DNA of 64,000 nucleotides from Pseudomonas sp. 8Z (GTDB lineage: Bacteria > Pseudomonadota > Gammaproteobacteria > Pseudomonadales > Pseudomonadaceae). Below, in pieces: positions 8,111 to 19,552 of this stretch; position 1 is the stretch's first letter; every line of letters starts with the position of its first letter. The position numbers and the translations under genes were made by a program. The notes under the pieces are model-generated. The model did no database searches, was not told the origin of the DNA, and saw only the letters and a program-made list of their open reading frames with translations. The stretch is taken from assembly GCF_902506535.1 (NCBI RefSeq), contig NZ_LR733825.1:957090-1021089 (forward strand). The letters run 5' to 3'.

Positions 8111-10006
8111 TCAGATCGCGCCGCGACTGCGCAGCAGATCCAGCACCGCCTTGACACCCTCCTCGACCGATTGCGTCTGGGTGTCGATCACCAGATCGGC
8201 ATTCAGCGGCACGTCGTAGGGGAAGCCCTCGCCTGGGATGTTGTCGCCACCGGCGGCATACAACCCCTGCGGGTCACGCTCGGCGCAGACCTGCGGCGAG
8301 GCCTGGACGTAGACGGTCAGGGCGCGTTCGCTGCCTATCAGTGCCTTGGCCTGCTCACGACCTTCGGCATCCGGGGCGACGAACGCCGCCAGGGCAATCA
8401 TCCCGGCCTCGTTGAACTGACGCGCCACATGCGCGGCACGACGCCAGTTCTCGGCACGCCCGGCGCGATCCTGCGCCAGCCCCTTGTTCAGGTCATGACG
8501 CAGGTTCTGGCCGTCGAGCACATAGACCGCACGGCCCATGTCGAACAACTTGCGCTCCACGGCATAGGCCAAAGTGCTCTTGCCCGCGCCGGAGAGACCA
8601 GTGAAGAGCACCGTGGCTGGCTGCTGGCCGAAGCGCGACGCACGCTCCTCGGTAGACACATGTGCCAGGCGGCCATGCTGACCACCACCATGAGCAACCG
8701 GGTCGGCAATGATCATGCCTGCACCGACAGTGCCATTGGTCAGGCGGTCGATGACAATGAATGCGCCCGTGGTGCGGTTGTACTCGTAACCATCGAGGGC
8801 AATCGGCGCATCCAGCGCGACCTTGACCCGACCGATCTCGTTGAGTTTCAGCTCGCTGGCCGCGCCCTGTTCCAGGGTATTCACGTCGACGCGATGGACG
8901 ATGCTGGGGATCGAGCCCGGCACGTAGCTGGTGGCGCGCTTGATGTCGTATTTCTTGCCCGGCAGCATCGGCTCTTCGCCCATCCACACCAGCATGGCCT
9001 CGAAGCTGTCGGTGACCTGCGGACGATTATCAGCATGTACCAGCATATCGCCGCGCGACACGTCGATTTCGTCTTCCAGGGTCAGGGTGATCGCCTGGCC
9101 GGGACCAGCCTGCTCCAGTTCGCCTTCGAAGGTGACGATGGACTTGACCCGACTGCTCTTGCCCGACGGCAAGGCCAGAACCTCATCGCCCTTGTGCACG
9201 ATGCCGCTGGCCAGAGTGCCAGCAAAGCCACGGAAGTTCAGGTTCGGCCGGTTGACGTACTGCACCGGGAAGCGCAGGTCATCGAAATTGCGGTCGCCAG
9301 CGACTTCAACAGTCTCGAGAATTTCCATCAGCGACTGGCCGCTATACCACGGCGAGCGCTCGGACTTGTTGACCACGTTGTCGCCCTTGAGCGCCGACAT
9401 CGGCACGAACTCAAGGGTGGTCGGACGTAGGTTGATCTTCTCGGCGAAGGCCAGGTAATCAGCCTTGATCTGCTCGAAGACGCCCTGATCGAAGTCCTTG
9501 AGATCCATCTTGTTGACGGCGACAACGATGTGCTTGATACCCAGCAAGGAAGTGATGAAGCTGTGACGCTTGGTCTGGGTCTGCACGCCGTAACGGGCGT
9601 CGATCAGGATGATGGCCAGGTCGCAAGTCGAAGCACCGGTAGCCATGTTGCGCGTGTACTGCTCATGGCCGGGGGTGTCGGCGATGATGAACTTGCGCTT
9701 GGCGGTGGAGAAGTAGCGATAGGCCACATCGATGGTGATGCCCTGCTCGCGCTCAGCCTGCAGGCCGTCGACCAGCAGCGCCAGGTCGATGTCTTCACCG
9801 GTGGTACCAACCTTCTTGGAGTCCTTGGTGATGGCTTCCAGGTGATCTTCGTAGATCATCTTGGAATCGTGCAGCAGGCGGCCGATCAGCGTGCTCTTGC
9901 CGTCATCGACGTTACCGCAGGTGAGAAAGCGCAGCAGTTCCTTGCGTTCATGCTGGGCCAAATAAGCGAGGATGTCCTCGCTGATCAAATCAGACTGATG
10001 ACTCAT
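8111..10006 (-). CDS. cysNC: Bifunctional sulfate adenylyltransferase subunit 1 / adenylylsulfate kinase
   Basis: A 631-residue fusion for assimilatory sulfate activation. Residues about 20-440 are the CysN GTPase (EF-Tu-like), with G1 [15 protein letters not shown]3 DTPGHEQY and G4 NKMD, followed by EF-Tu-like beta-barrels. Residues about 455-631 are APS kinase (CysC), with P-loop [11 protein letters not shown] and [10 protein letters not shown]. With CysD it makes APS from sulfate and ATP driven by GTP; the kinase domain then makes PAPS. The fusion is usual in Pseudomonas. It starts 12 nt after cysD with an AAGGAT Shine-Dalgarno, so the two form an operon. Its stop codon abuts repeat copy A. 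Confidence 0.97.
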   Translation of the reverse strand: MSHQSDLISEDILAYLAQHERKELLRFLTCGNVDDGKSTLIGRLLHDSKMIYEDHLEAITKDSKKVGTTGEDIDLALLVDGLQAEREQGITIDVAYRYFSTAKRKFIIADTPGHEQYTRNMATGASTCDLAIILIDARYGVQTQTKRHSFITSLLGIKHIVVAVNKMDLKDFDQGVFEQIKADYLAFAEKINLRPTTLEFVPMSALKGDNVVNKSERSPWYSGQSLMEILETVEVAGDRNFDDLRFPVQYVNRPNLNFRGFAGTLASGIVHKGDEVLALPSGKSSRVKSIVTFEGELEQAGPGQAITLTLEDEIDVSRGDMLVHADNRPQVTDSFEAMLVWMGEEPMLPGKKYDIKRATSYVPGSIPSIVHRVDVNTLEQGAASELKLNEIGRVKVALDAPIALDGYEYNRTTGAFIVIDRLTNGTVGAGMIIADPVAHGGGQHGRLAHVSTEERASRFGQQPATVLFTGLSGAGKSTLAYAVERKLFDMGRAVYVLDGQNLRHDLNKGLAQDRAGRAENWRRAAHVARQFNEAGMIALAAFVAPDAEGREQAKALIGSERALTVYVQASPQVCAERDPQGLYAAGGDNIPGEGFPYDVPLNADLVIDTQTQSVEEGVKAVLDLLRSRGAI

Positions 10007-10018
10007 GGTGCGCGATCC

Positions 10019-10936
10019 TTAGAAATAGCCCTGGCGTTTTTTCTCTTCCATCGATCCGGCTGCATCGTGATCGATCACGCGCCCCTGACGTTCGGAAGTA
10101 CGGGTCAGGAGCATTTCCTGGATGATGTCCGGCAGCGTGGTGGCAGTGGATTCCACGGCACCGGTCAGCGGGTAGCAGCCAAGGGTACGGAAACGCACCA
10201 TCTTCTTGGTGATGCTGGCCTTCTGCTCGGGCGTCAGGTGCTCAAGGATGCGCTCATCATCAATCATGATCAGCGCGCCGTTCATCTCGATCACTTCGCG
10301 CTCGGCGGCGAAGTACAGCGGTACAATCGGGATTTGCTCCAGATAGATGTACTGCCAGATATCCAGCTCGGTCCAGTTCGACAGCGGGAACACGCGGATC
10401 GACTCGCCCTTCTTCACCTTGCCGTTGTACACGTTCCACAGCTCGGGGCGCTGGTTCTTCGGATCCCAGCGGTGCTTGCTGTCGCGGAAGGAGTACACGC
10501 GCTCCTTGGCGCGAGATTTCTCCTCGTCGCGGCGCGCGCCACCGAAGGCGGCGTCAAAGCCGTACTTGTCCAGCGCCTGCTTGAGGCCTTCGGTCTTCAT
10601 CACATCGGTGTGCTTGGCACTGCCGTAAGTGAAGGGGTTCATGTCCTGCGCCACGCCATCGGGGTTGATGTGGGTCAGCAGATCCAGGCCGTATTCGCTG
10701 ACCATCTTCTCGCGGAAGCGGTACATGTCCTGGAATTTCCAGCGGGTGTCGACGTGCAGCACCGGGAACGGCAGCTTGCCAGGGAAGAACGCCTTACGGG
10801 CCAGATGCAGCATCACGGCGGAATCTTTACCGATGGAATAGAGCATCACCGGGTTGTCGAATTCGGCGGCCACTTCACGAATGATGTGGATGCTTTCCGC
10901 CTCCAGCTGCTTGAGATGGGTCAGTTTGTCGAGCAT
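10019..10936 (-). CDS. cysD: Sulfate adenylyltransferase subunit 2
   Basis: A 305-residue PAPS reductase-family ATP pyrophosphatase, the catalytic subunit of ATP sulfurylase, which partners with CysN. Family signatures are [20 protein letters not shown] (PP-loop), [30 protein letters not shown] and [20 protein letters not shown]. The length equals the E. coli and P. aeruginosa proteins. It is the first gene of a two-gene cysD-cysNC operon. Regulation by CysB with O-acetylserine or N-acetylserine is expected from the family; I did not find a convincing CysB box. An upstream CTTATA (TATAAG on the minus strand, 11006-11011) is a possible -10. Confidence 0.97.
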   Translation of the reverse strand: MLDKLTHLKQLEAESIHIIREVAAEFDNPVMLYSIGKDSAVMLHLARKAFFPGKLPFPVLHVDTRWKFQDMYRFREKMVSEYGLDLLTHINPDGVAQDMNPFTYGSAKHTDVMKTEGLKQALDKYGFDAAFGGARRDEEKSRAKERVYSFRDSKHRWDPKNQRPELWNVYNGKVKKGESIRVFPLSNWTELDIWQYIYLEQIPIVPLYFAAEREVIEMNGALIMIDDERILEHLTPEQKASITKKMVRFRTLGCYPLTGAVESTATTLPDIIQEMLLTRTSERQGRVIDHDAAGSMEEKKRQGYF

Positions 10937-11067
10937 GGCTACTCACGGTTTGCTGTTGTAGGGCCGGCGGGCCGTGGACGAGGGCGCACTCTATCACAGC
11001 GTCTTCTTATACTCAGAACACTGGTTAGACCGAAACGATCTAGAGTTATACCGCCTCGTGCGCGCGT

Positions 11068-11826
11068 CTACACCGGGTTGGGACAATCGATGAACACATG
11101 CTCCAGGGCGAAACGGCGCGCCAGATAATCACCAAGCGCCTGCACGCCATAGCGCTCGGTGGCATGGTGACCGGCAGCAATGAAGCTCACACCATTTTCA
11201 CGAGCACTGTGGAAGGTCTGCTCGGACGCCTCCCCCGTCAGGTACAGGTCGACACCTGCGGCAATCGCCTGATCGATATAGCCCTGGCCACCGCCAGTGC
11301 ACCAACCGATGCGCCGAATCAATCCAGCGCCCTCGACCAGTAAGGGCTCACGGCCCAGCACCTGCTGCACATGGCGGGCGAAATCGGTGGCGCTCATGGG
11401 CTCGTCCAGCGAACCGACCAGGCCAACGGTGCGCGGATTTTCCGGTTCCAGCGCCCCCTCGACGACGATGCCGAGCTGGCGCGCCAACTGCACGTTGTTA
11501 CCCACCTCGGAATGCACGTCGAGCGGCAGGTGATAGGCCAGCAAGCTGATGTCATTGGCCAGCAATGCCTTCAGACGACGCTGTTTCATACCGGTAATGC
11601 AAGGATTTTCGCCCTTCCAGAAATAACCATGGTGCACCAGCAGCACATCGGCCTCGGCCTCGATGGCTGCCTCGATCAACGCCTGACTGGCGGTAACGCC
11701 GCTGACGATACGGCGCACCTGTGGACGCCCTTCAACCTGCAGCCCATTTGGGCAGTAGTCAGCAATACGCGCGGCATTGAGCAGTTGGTCAGCTTCGCCA
11801 ACCAGTGTGGACAGAGCAATGGCCAT
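11068..11826 (-). CDS. Nif3-like dinuclear metal-centre protein (YbgI/DUF34 family)
   Basis: A 252-residue Nif3/YbgI family protein. Conserved metal ligands are visible in LLVHHGYFWKG, YHLPLDVHSEVGNN and AAGHHATERYGVQALGDYL. Structures of relatives are toroidal hexamers with a di-metal site, but the biochemical role remains unsettled; GTP cyclohydrolase-like and metal-insertase roles have been suggested. The ATG at 11826 with AAGGAA upstream gives the usual family length; an extension of 27 codons is open but not conserved. It is divergent from algW with 111 nt between starts, so the promoters share a short region. Confidence 0.9.
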   Translation of the reverse strand: MAIALSTLVGEADQLLNAARIADYCPNGLQVEGRPQVRRIVSGVTASQALIEAAIEAEADVLLVHHGYFWKGENPCITGMKQRRLKALLANDISLLAYHLPLDVHSEVGNNVQLARQLGIVVEGALEPENPRTVGLVGSLDEPMSATDFARHVQQVLGREPLLVEGAGLIRRIGWCTGGGQGYIDQAIAAGVDLYLTGEASEQTFHSARENGVSFIAAGHHATERYGVQALGDYLARRFALEHVFIDCPNPV

Positions 11827-11879
11827 GAAGATTCCTTTTACGCTGTTGCAGGCCGCTGCCTTATTGCCGCGCACCTCTT

Positions 11880-11885
11880 TATAAT
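11880..11885 (+). promoter_or_regulatory. Candidate -10 element for algW
   Basis: A perfect TATAAT lies 52 nt upstream of the algW ATG, but no good -35 hexamer sits at 16-18 nt spacing. The assignment is weak. Confidence 0.35.
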
Positions 11886-11937
11886 GCGCCACCTTAAAGG
11901 GGCGCATTTGGCCCCCGCAACCCTCAGGATTGTCTCG

Positions 11938-13080
11938 ATGCCCAAGGCCCTGCGTTTTCTCGGCTGGCCGCTACTGGTCGGCGTACTGCTCGCCCTCCTG
12001 CTGATCCAGCAATATCCGGAATGGGTCGGCCTGCCGAGCCAGGACGTAAAGTTGGTTCAGGCCCCAACCTACAAGCGCACGCAAGAAGGCCCGGTCTCCT
12101 ATGCCGAAGCAGTCGACATCGCCTCGCCTGCCGTAGCGAACCTGTACACCACCAAGCTGGTCAGCAAGCCGAGTCATCCGCTATTCGAGGATCCAGCATT
12201 CCGTCGCTTCTTCGGCGATAACCTGCCACGCCAGCAGCGTATGGAATCCAGCCTAGGTTCCGCCGTACTCATGAGCAAGGAAGGCTATCTGCTGACCAAC
12301 AACCACGTGGTCAGCGGCGCCGATGAGATTGTCGTAGCCCTCAAGGATGGTCGCGAGACCCACGCCCACCTGGTCGGCAGCGACCCGGAAACCGACCTGG
12401 CCGTGCTCAAGATCGACCTGGACAACCTGCCTGCCATGACCCTGGGGCGCTCGGACAACCTGCGCATCGGCGACGTCACCCTGGCCATCGGTAACCCCTT
12501 CGGCGTCGGTCAGACGGTGACCATGGGCATTATCAGCGCCACCGGGCGCAATCAATTGGGCTTGAACACCTACGAAGACTTCATCCAGACCGACGCGGCG
12601 ATCAACCCCGGCAACTCAGGCGGCGCACTGGTCGACGCGCATGGCAATCTGGTGGGCATCAATACGGCGATCTTCTCCAAATCCGGCGGCTCGCAAGGCA
12701 TCGGTTTCGCCATCCCGGTGAAACTGGCACTGGAGGTAATGCAGGCGATCATCGAGCACGGCCAGGTCATCCGCGGCTGGCTGGGCATCGAAGTGCAGCC
12801 GCTGACGCCGGAACTGGCCGAGTCCTTCGGCCTGGAAGGACGCCCCGGCATCGTCGTTGCAGGCCTGTACCGCGATGGCCCGGCGCAAAAGGCTGGCCTG
12901 CAACCAGGTGACCTGATTCTCAGCATCGATGGCGAGCCCGCCGGTGATGGTCGCCGCTCGATGAATCAAGTGGCTCGCACCAAGCCCGGCGACAAAATCC
13001 TCATCGAAGTGCTGCGCAACGGTAAGCCCCTGAAGCTGACAGCCGAAATCGGCCTGCGTCCACCAGCCAGCAGCAACTGA
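11938..13080 (+). CDS. algW: Periplasmic serine protease AlgW (DegS-type HtrA)
   Basis: A 380-residue HtrA-family protease anchored by an N-terminal helix (LGWPLLVGVLLALLLIQQ, residues 8-25). The catalytic triad is H123 (LLTNNHVVSG), D153 (DPETDLAVLKID) and S227 (INPGNSGGAL). A single PDZ domain (about 280-375) senses misfolded outer-membrane protein C-termini. In P. aeruginosa AlgW performs the first cleavage of the anti-sigma factor MucA, releasing AlgU for alginate and envelope-stress genes. The ATG at 11938 gives the MPKALRFLGW start typical of the family; an upstream in-frame ATG at 11884 overlaps the -10. The gene is closed by a strong terminator. Confidence 0.96.
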   Translation: MPKALRFLGWPLLVGVLLALLLIQQYPEWVGLPSQDVKLVQAPTYKRTQEGPVSYAEAVDIASPAVANLYTTKLVSKPSHPLFEDPAFRRFFGDNLPRQQRMESSLGSAVLMSKEGYLLTNNHVVSGADEIVVALKDGRETHAHLVGSDPETDLAVLKIDLDNLPAMTLGRSDNLRIGDVTLAIGNPFGVGQTVTMGIISATGRNQLGLNTYEDFIQTDAAINPGNSGGALVDAHGNLVGINTAIFSKSGGSQGIGFAIPVKLALEVMQAIIEHGQVIRGWLGIEVQPLTPELAESFGLEGRPGIVVAGLYRDGPAQKAGLQPGDLILSIDGEPAGDGRRSMNQVARTKPGDKILIEVLRNGKPLKLTAEIGLRPPASSN

Positions 13081-13095
13081 AGCCAACTAGGCAAT

Positions 13096-13132
13096 AAAAA
13101 GGCCGGTAGCGCTCAGCGCTACCGGCCTTTTT
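13096..13132. terminator. Bidirectional terminator between algW and hisC
   Basis: AAAAAGGCCGGTAGCGCT pairs with AGCGCTACCGGCCTTTTT, giving A-tract and U-tract on both strands. It lies between convergent algW and hisC. Confidence 0.95.
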
Positions 13133-13145
13133 GCTTCTGGCTGGC

Positions 13146-14198
13146 TTACAAACCCTGCAAGGCGTCCAGCAACGCCTGATTCTGCTCCGGCGTACCGATG
13201 GTGATACGCAGGAACTGGGCGATACGCTGCTGCTTGAAGTGGCGCACGATCACGCCCTGTTCACGCAAACCCGTTGCCAACGTCGCAGCATCCTTGCTCG
13301 GGTGACGAGCGAAAACGAAGTTGGCCGCCGACGGCAGCACCTCGAAGCCCAGCCCCTGCAAGCCAGCAACCACCGCTTCACGGCTGTCGATAACCTGCTG
13401 GCAGGTTTTCTCGAAATAGGCGCGATCCTCAAAGGCCGCCGCCGCACCGGCAATGGCGATACGGTCGAGCGGATAGGAGTTGAAGCTATTCTTGATCCGT
13501 TCCAGTGCCTCGATCAGGTCAGGATGCCCGATCGCGATGCCGGCACGCAGTCCGGCCAGCGAACGCGACTTGGACAGGGTCTGGGTCACCAGCAGGTTCG
13601 GGTACTGATCGACCAGGGCAATGGCCGTCCGTCCGCCGAAGTCGATATAAGCCTCGTCCACCAGCACCACACTATCGGGGCTTGCCTGCAGCAGGCGCTC
13701 GATGGCGTCGAGCGGCAGCAGGCAACCCGTCGGCGCATTGGGGTTGGGGAAGATAATGCCGCCGTTGGGGCGGGCATAATCCTCGACACGAATCTGGAAC
13801 TGCTCGCCCAGCGCCACCTGCTGGTACTCGATGCCATACAGACCGCAGTAAACCGGATAGAAGCTGTAGCTGATATCCGGGAACAGCAATGGCGCCTCAT
13901 GCTGGAACAGGCCATAGAAGGCGTGCGCCAGCACCTCGTCGGAGCCATTGCCGACGAACACCTGAGCAGGCTGAACGCCGTAATAATCGGCCACAGCCTG
14001 CTTCAGGCGATCACCGTTGGGATCCGGGTACAGGCGCAGGTTGTCGTTGACCTCGGCCTGCATCGCCGCAATGGCCTTGGGCGACGGGCCGTAGGGGTTC
14101 TCGTTGGTGTTGAGCTTGACCAGCTTGCTCAGCTTGGGTTGCTCGCCTGGCACATAAGGCACCAGGTCTTTGACGAAGGGGCTCCAGAATTTGCTCAT
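13146..14198 (-). CDS. hisC: Histidinol-phosphate aminotransferase
   Basis: A 350-residue class I/II PLP aminotransferase of histidine biosynthesis (imidazole-acetol phosphate to histidinol phosphate). The N-terminal signature is [15 protein letters not shown], the PLP-phosphate contacts are in VGNGSDEVL, the Asp/Tyr motif is [12 protein letters not shown] and the Schiff-base lysine is in [14 protein letters not shown]. The start has a strong AGGAGAGAAGGG leader. It lies downstream of hisD in the same direction, with 80 nt between them containing a half-copy repeat (14241-14273). Pseudomonads often carry two hisC paralogues; this is the his-linked one. Confidence 0.96.
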   Translation of the reverse strand: MSKFWSPFVKDLVPYVPGEQPKLSKLVKLNTNENPYGPSPKAIAAMQAEVNDNLRLYPDPNGDRLKQAVADYYGVQPAQVFVGNGSDEVLAHAFYGLFQHEAPLLFPDISYSFYPVYCGLYGIEYQQVALGEQFQIRVEDYARPNGGIIFPNPNAPTGCLLPLDAIERLLQASPDSVVLVDEAYIDFGGRTAIALVDQYPNLLVTQTLSKSRSLAGLRAGIAIGHPDLIEALERIKNSFNSYPLDRIAIAGAAAAFEDRAYFEKTCQQVIDSREAVVAGLQGLGFEVLPSAANFVFARHPSKDAATLATGLREQGVIVRHFKQQRIAQFLRITIGTPEQNQALLDALQGL

Positions 14199-14240
14199 CT
14201 GCCCTTCTCTCCTCGAATGCTTGAGTTGTCTTATGCATAG

Positions 14241-14273
14241 CGGTGGACAAGCGAAGCGTTGTCCACCCTACGC
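14241..14273. repeat. Half copy of the 77-bp dpp-type repeat
   Basis: CGGTGGACAAGCGAAGCGTT and the following GTCCACCCTACGC closely match the right half of the repeats at 57996-58072 and 59064-59140. The stretch can fold as GGTGGACAA/TTGTCCACC. It sits in the hisD-hisC intercistronic gap. Confidence 0.75.
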
Positions 14274-14278
14274 AAGCC

Positions 14279-15589
14279 TTAAGGCTTGATTCGGTATTCA
14301 GCGCTGCGCGCATGCGCGGTCAGCGACTCGCCACGGGCCAGAACCGAAGCACTCTTGCCCAGCTCCGACGCACCATCCGGCGAGCAGAAGATGATCGACG
14401 AGCGTTTCTGGAAGTCGTACACCCCCAGCGGCGAGGAAAAACGCGCGGTACCGGAGGTCGGTAGCACATGGTTCGGCCCAGCCACGTAGTCGCCCAGGGC
14501 TTCTGCGGTGTAACGGCCCATGAAGATGGCGCCGGCGTGACGAATCTCGGGCAGCCAGGCTTCCGGATCGGCCACCGACAGCTCCAGGTGTTCCGGCGCA
14601 ATACGGTTGGCCACCTCGATGGCCTGCTCCATGTCGGCCACCTGGATCAGCGCGCCCCGACCTTCCAGCGAGGTACGGATGATCTCGGCACGCTCCATGG
14701 TCGGCAGCAGTTCTCCGATGCTTGCAGCCACGCGATCAAGGAAGGCGGCATCCGGGCTGACCAGGATCGATTGGGCGTCCTCGTCGTGCTCGGCTTGGGA
14801 GAACAGATCCATGGCGATCCAGTCAGGATCGGTCTGGCCATCGCACACCACGAGAATCTCCGACGGCCCGGCGATCATGTCGATGCCGACCTTGCCGAAC
14901 ACATGGCGCTTGGCGGTAGCCACGTAGATATTGCCGGGGCCGACGATCTTGTCCACCGGTGGCACGCTCTCAGTGCCATAGGCCAGCGCGGCGACGGCCT
15001 GGGCACCACCGATGGTGAACACGCGGTCGACACCGGCGATGGCGGCCGCAGCCAGGACGATCTCGTTGATCTCGCCACGCGGCGTCGGCACCACCATCAC
15101 CACCTCGGGCACACCGGCCACCTTGGCCGGGATGGCGTTCATCAGCACCGAAGACGGATAGGAGGCCTTGCCGCCCGGCACGTACAGACCGGCACGATCC
15201 AGCGGGGTGACCTTCTGCCCCAACACCGTGCCATCGGCCTCGGTGTAGCGCCAGGAATCCTGCTTCTGCTTCTCGTGGTAGCTGCGCACGCGCTCGGCAG
15301 CGACTTCCAGCGCCTCACGCTGAGCCGGACTGATACGGGTCAGGGCCAATTCCAGACGCTCGCGCGGCAGGATCAGGTCGGCCATGCTGGCGACCTCCAG
15401 ACCATCGAAACGCTGGGTGTACTCAACCAGAGCCGCGTCGCCGCGCTCACGCACGGCCTGGATAATTTCCAGCACGCGCTGATTGACGCCATCGTCGGAC
15501 ACGCTCTCCCAGCTCAGCAGATGATCCAGATGTCGGGCGAAGTCCTGGTCAGCGGCGTTGAGTCGGCGTATGGCGATTGGAGCAGTCAT
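14279..15589 (-). CDS. hisD: Histidinol dehydrogenase
   Basis: A 436-residue zinc- and NAD-dependent enzyme that oxidises histidinol to histidine in two steps. Visible family motifs are [47 protein letters not shown] and the catalytic Glu-His pair in IAPEHLEL. The length is as in other gamma-proteobacteria. The start has GAGG 9 nt upstream. It lies between hisG (120 nt gap) and hisC (80 nt gap) in one leftward transcription unit that begins upstream at ibaG/murA. Confidence 0.97.
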   Translation of the reverse strand: MTAPIAIRRLNAADQDFARHLDHLLSWESVSDDGVNQRVLEIIQAVRERGDAALVEYTQRFDGLEVASMADLILPRERLELALTRISPAQREALEVAAERVRSYHEKQKQDSWRYTEADGTVLGQKVTPLDRAGLYVPGGKASYPSSVLMNAIPAKVAGVPEVVMVVPTPRGEINEIVLAAAAIAGVDRVFTIGGAQAVAALAYGTESVPPVDKIVGPGNIYVATAKRHVFGKVGIDMIAGPSEILVVCDGQTDPDWIAMDLFSQAEHDEDAQSILVSPDAAFLDRVAASIGELLPTMERAEIIRTSLEGRGALIQVADMEQAIEVANRIAPEHLELSVADPEAWLPEIRHAGAIFMGRYTAEALGDYVAGPNHVLPTSGTARFSSPLGVYDFQKRSSIIFCSPDGASELGKSASVLARGESLTAHARSAEYRIKP

Positions 15590-15683
15590 GGCTAAGCCTC
15601 GTGTGATAGCGAATCAGGCGCCGCTAGAGTAGCAAGCCCACCGTGCGGGCACCTGAGAATTTGGCTATGACACGGATAGGCTG

Positions 15684-15702
15684 CCGCGACCAGAAGTCGC
15701 GG
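15684..15702. other. Small hairpin in the hisG-hisD gap
   Basis: CCGCGAC-CAGAA-GTCGCGG just downstream of hisG, without a U-tract. It is more likely an intercistronic mRNA structure than a terminator. Confidence 0.5.
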
Positions 15703-15709
15703 TAAGGAA

Positions 15710-16345
15710 TCAGCCTTGGTGTCGCGCCTCGATGGCGCCACGAAGAGTTTCGATCAGCGCCTGGATGCGCGCGTGCTGCATCTTCATCGAAGCCTTGTTG
15801 ACGATCAGGCGCGAACTGATGGTGGCGATCAGTTCTTGTGGTTCCAGCCCATTGGCACGCAGAGTGTTGCCGGTGTCGACCACATCAATGATCTTGTCGG
15901 CCAGCCCCACCAACGGTGCCAACTCCATCGAGCCGTACAGTTTGATGATATCGACCTGGCGGCCCTGCTCGGCGTAGTAACGCTTGGCAACATTGACGAA
16001 CTTGGTGGCCACGCGCAGACGCCCCTTAGGCTCCGCCGCGCCGACCTTACCTGCCGTCATCAGCTTGCACTGAGCGATCTGCAGATCCAGCGGCTCGTAG
16101 ATGCCTTGGCCGCCGTACTCCATCAGCACGTCCTTGCCGGCGACACCGAGGTCGGCAGCGCCATGCTCAACATAAGTGGGCACGTCAGTGGCGCGCACGA
16201 TCAGCAGGCGCACGTCATCCTGAGTAGTCGGGATGATCAGCTTGCGGCTCTTGTCCGGATTCTCGGTCGGCTCAATGCCAGCCGCCGCCAACAGTGGCAG
16301 GGTGTCATCGAGAATACGGCCTTTGGACAGGGCAATGGTCAGCAT
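15710..16345 (-). CDS. hisG: ATP phosphoribosyltransferase, short form
   Basis: A 211-residue short-form HisG catalysing the first committed step of histidine synthesis (ATP plus PRPP). It starts [19 protein letters not shown] and carries the PRPP-loop-like [13 protein letters not shown]. Short HisG lacks the C-terminal ACT-like histidine-sensing domain and needs the paralogue HisZ, which is not in this window. The ATG at 16345 with AAGGAAACCG upstream is preferred; 23 further upstream codons are open but not conserved. It is co-oriented with murA (135 nt gap) and hisD. Confidence 0.96.
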   Translation of the reverse strand: MLTIALSKGRILDDTLPLLAAAGIEPTENPDKSRKLIIPTTQDDVRLLIVRATDVPTYVEHGAADLGVAGKDVLMEYGGQGIYEPLDLQIAQCKLMTAGKVGAAEPKGRLRVATKFVNVAKRYYAEQGRQVDIIKLYGSMELAPLVGLADKIIDVVDTGNTLRANGLEPQELIATISSRLIVNKASMKMQHARIQALIETLRGAIEARHQG

Positions 16346-16480
16346 GAAACGGTTTCCTTGAGCGGAAGCGACCGCGCCAAAACGGAGCGGCCCTACGACA
16401 ATGGCGACAAACACCAGACCTGCTTACAACCTCGCAAGCTAGCGCCTGCGTTCTGCAGGCGCGCAGCCAGTTACAGGTCT

Positions 16481-18008
<1,528 letters not shown>

Positions 18009-18055
18009 GCTCGACCTCGATTGACGCAGTTGGGCCCTGGGCCCGCGGGTCGGCC

Positions 18056-18084
18056 ATCATACAAAAAAGCCCATCGACTGCGAA
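18056..18084 (-). promoter_or_regulatory. Predicted promoter for ibaG-murA-his
   Basis: On the minus strand, TTCGCA (18079-18084), a 17-nt spacer and TATGAT (18056-18061), about 48 nt upstream of the ibaG ATG. The -10 matches 5/6 and the -35 4/6. A GC hairpin (GGAGGGCT/AGCCCTCC, 18107-18126) between it and mlaB may insulate it from the Mla operon. Confidence 0.5.
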
Positions 18085-18132
18085 CCCCGCGCAACATGCC
18101 ACTGACGGAGGGCTGCCAAGCCCTCCACGATT

Positions 18133-18438
18133 TCATGAAGCGATCGGCAGCAACTCAAGCAACGCACTGACCTGCGCCATTTCACGCAGCTCTTCAGGCA
18201 GGGCGCGAATATGCAGTTCACGACCGGCCTGACGCGCATCACGCATGAAGGCCAGCAACAGCGAAAGGCCAACACTGTTGGACTTGCTGATAGCACTGCA
18301 ATCGAGCACCAGCGCAGTAGTACCACCTTGAATGAGTCGCCGCCCCTGCTCACGCAAGAGCGGCCCGCTGGCGTGGTCGATTACACCACTGAGAACAAGC
18401 TCGCCTGGAACGCGCTCGACGATGGCAGCCTGACTCAC
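18133..18438 (-). CDS. mlaB: MlaB, STAS-domain component of the Mla lipid transporter
   Basis: A 101-residue STAS-domain protein that binds MlaF and stabilises the MlaFEDB inner-membrane complex. STAS hallmarks are GVIDHASGPLL, ALVLDCSAISKSNSVGLSLL (with the Ser-Asn-Ser helix cap) and a C-terminal amphipathic helix. It is the last gene of the operon, overlapping mlaC by the ATGA junction, so it is translationally coupled. Confidence 0.92.
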   Translation of the reverse strand: MSQAAIVERVPGELVLSGVIDHASGPLLREQGRRLIQGGTTALVLDCSAISKSNSVGLSLLLAFMRDARQAGRELHIRALPEELREMAQVSALLELLPIAS

Positions 18439-19067
18439 GACTCGCTCCTGGCCTCACGGGCCTTGGCCACGGTATCAACCCAGGTATCGATGACCTTGTC
18501 CAGATCATTGCGATTGTTCTGCATGGACTGTGCGAACTGGTCACGGAACAACTTGCCGATGTTAATGCCGTTGATGATCACATTACGCATCTTCCAAGTG
18601 CCATCCTGCGCCACCATGGTATAGGACAGCGGGTAAACCACGCCCTTACCATCGCGGATTTCCATGTTCACCGACGCGCGCTCAGCATCCGTTCCCGTAC
18701 TGGCAGGCAGCACACGAATATCCTGATTGTTGTATTCAAGCAGCGCATTGCCATAGAACTGCATCAGGCCACGCTTGAAGTTCTCCTGAAAACGGGTCAT
18801 CTGCTCCACCGATGCCTTACGCGAATAACGCACGGTCATGACGCCGCGCGAAATGCCGTCGACATCGACCACCGGGCCAAGGATGTCATTCAGGGCCTGA
18901 TAGAAAGCGGCAGGATCGCTGCGGTATTGCTCCTTGTTAGCCTTGAGATCGGTCAGCAGCTTATCGGTGGTTTGCTGCACCACTTCATGAGCGCTCGGCG
19001 CAGCCAATGCCAGCAACGGCAGGGAGGCAAGCACAGCCAGCAGGGAATTGCGTAGGGTCTTGAGCAT
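18435..19067 (-). CDS. mlaC: MlaC, periplasmic phospholipid shuttle
   Basis: A 210-residue secreted protein with signal peptide MLKTLRNSLLAVLASLPLLA ending at ALA-APSAHE. MlaC carries phospholipids between the outer-membrane MlaA-OmpC complex and MlaFEDB; mlaA is not in the window. The family core SRGVMTVRYSRKASVEQMTRF and GTWKMRNVIINGINIGK is present. The ATG at 19067 with GAGGG 8 nt upstream is chosen over ATGs up to 18 nt earlier, which overlap the mlaD stop. It overlaps mlaB by 4 nt. Confidence 0.94.
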   Translation of the reverse strand: MLKTLRNSLLAVLASLPLLALAAPSAHEVVQQTTDKLLTDLKANKEQYRSDPAAFYQALNDILGPVVDVDGISRGVMTVRYSRKASVEQMTRFQENFKRGLMQFYGNALLEYNNQDIRVLPASTGTDAERASVNMEIRDGKGVVYPLSYTMVAQDGTWKMRNVIINGINIGKLFRDQFAQSMQNNRNDLDKVIDTWVDTVAKAREARSES

Positions 19068-19081
19068 GTTTGGGGCCCTCA

Positions 19082-19552
19082 TCACTTGGCTTCGTCTTTA
19101 TTGACCGAATTGAGCAGGAACTTGCCAATCAGGTCTTCCAGCACCAGCGCAGACTGCGTGTCATGAATGGTGCTGCCTTCCTTGAGCACCGCCTCGTCAC
19201 CACCAACGCTAATGCCGACGTATTTCTCACCGAGCAGCCCCGCTGTCAGGATCGACGCCGTGGAATCATCCGGCAGGTTGTTGACATGGCTATCGAGCTC
19301 CAACGTCACGCGCCCCATATAACTGTCGTGATCCAGATCGATGGCCGTTACCTTGCCAATGGTCACACCAGCCATGGTCACCTTGGCGCGCACGGTCAGC
19401 CCGGCGATGTTGTCGAAGTAGGCGTAGACCCTATAGGTATCTCCGGCCGCACCGACACTCAGGCCGCTAACCCGCAGGGCCAAAAGCAGCAAAGCCAGCA
19501 GTCCAGCCAAGAGGAACAAGCCGACACCAATCTCCAGCGTGCGGTTTTGCAT
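19082..19552 (-). CDS. mlaD: MlaD, MCE-domain lipid-binding subunit
   Basis: A 156-residue inner-membrane protein with one N-terminal transmembrane helix (IGVGLFLLAGLLALLLLALR, residues about 8-27) and a single MCE domain (about 35-115; AKVTMAGVTIGKVTAIDLD). MlaD hexamers form the periplasmic ring through which phospholipid enters or leaves MlaE. The start codon overlaps the mlaE stop (TGATG), indicating translational coupling. Confidence 0.96.
   Translation of the reverse strand: MQNRTLEIGVGLFLLAGLLALLLLALRVSGLSVGAAGDTYRVYAYFDNIAGLTVRAKVTMAGVTIGKVTAIDLDHDSYMGRVTLELDSHVNNLPDDSTASILTAGLLGEKYVGISVGGDEAVLKEGSTIHDTQSALVLEDLIGKFLLNSVNKDEAK

Noticed and set aside
10937..11067. CysB-box upstream of cysD
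   Set aside because: A TATAAG -10 is possible, but no pair of convincing CysB half-sites could be read. Regulation by CysB rests on family knowledge only.
9530..11128. A 532-codon open frame antisense to cysNC, cysD and nif3
   Set aside because: It crosses three well-supported genes on the other strand, with no ribosome binding site or domain. It is a shadow frame.
13250..13453. Short open frames inside hisC and other genes considered as overlapping genes
   Set aside because: They are arginine- or serine-rich out-of-frame translations typical of GC-rich DNA, without start signals or conservation clues.
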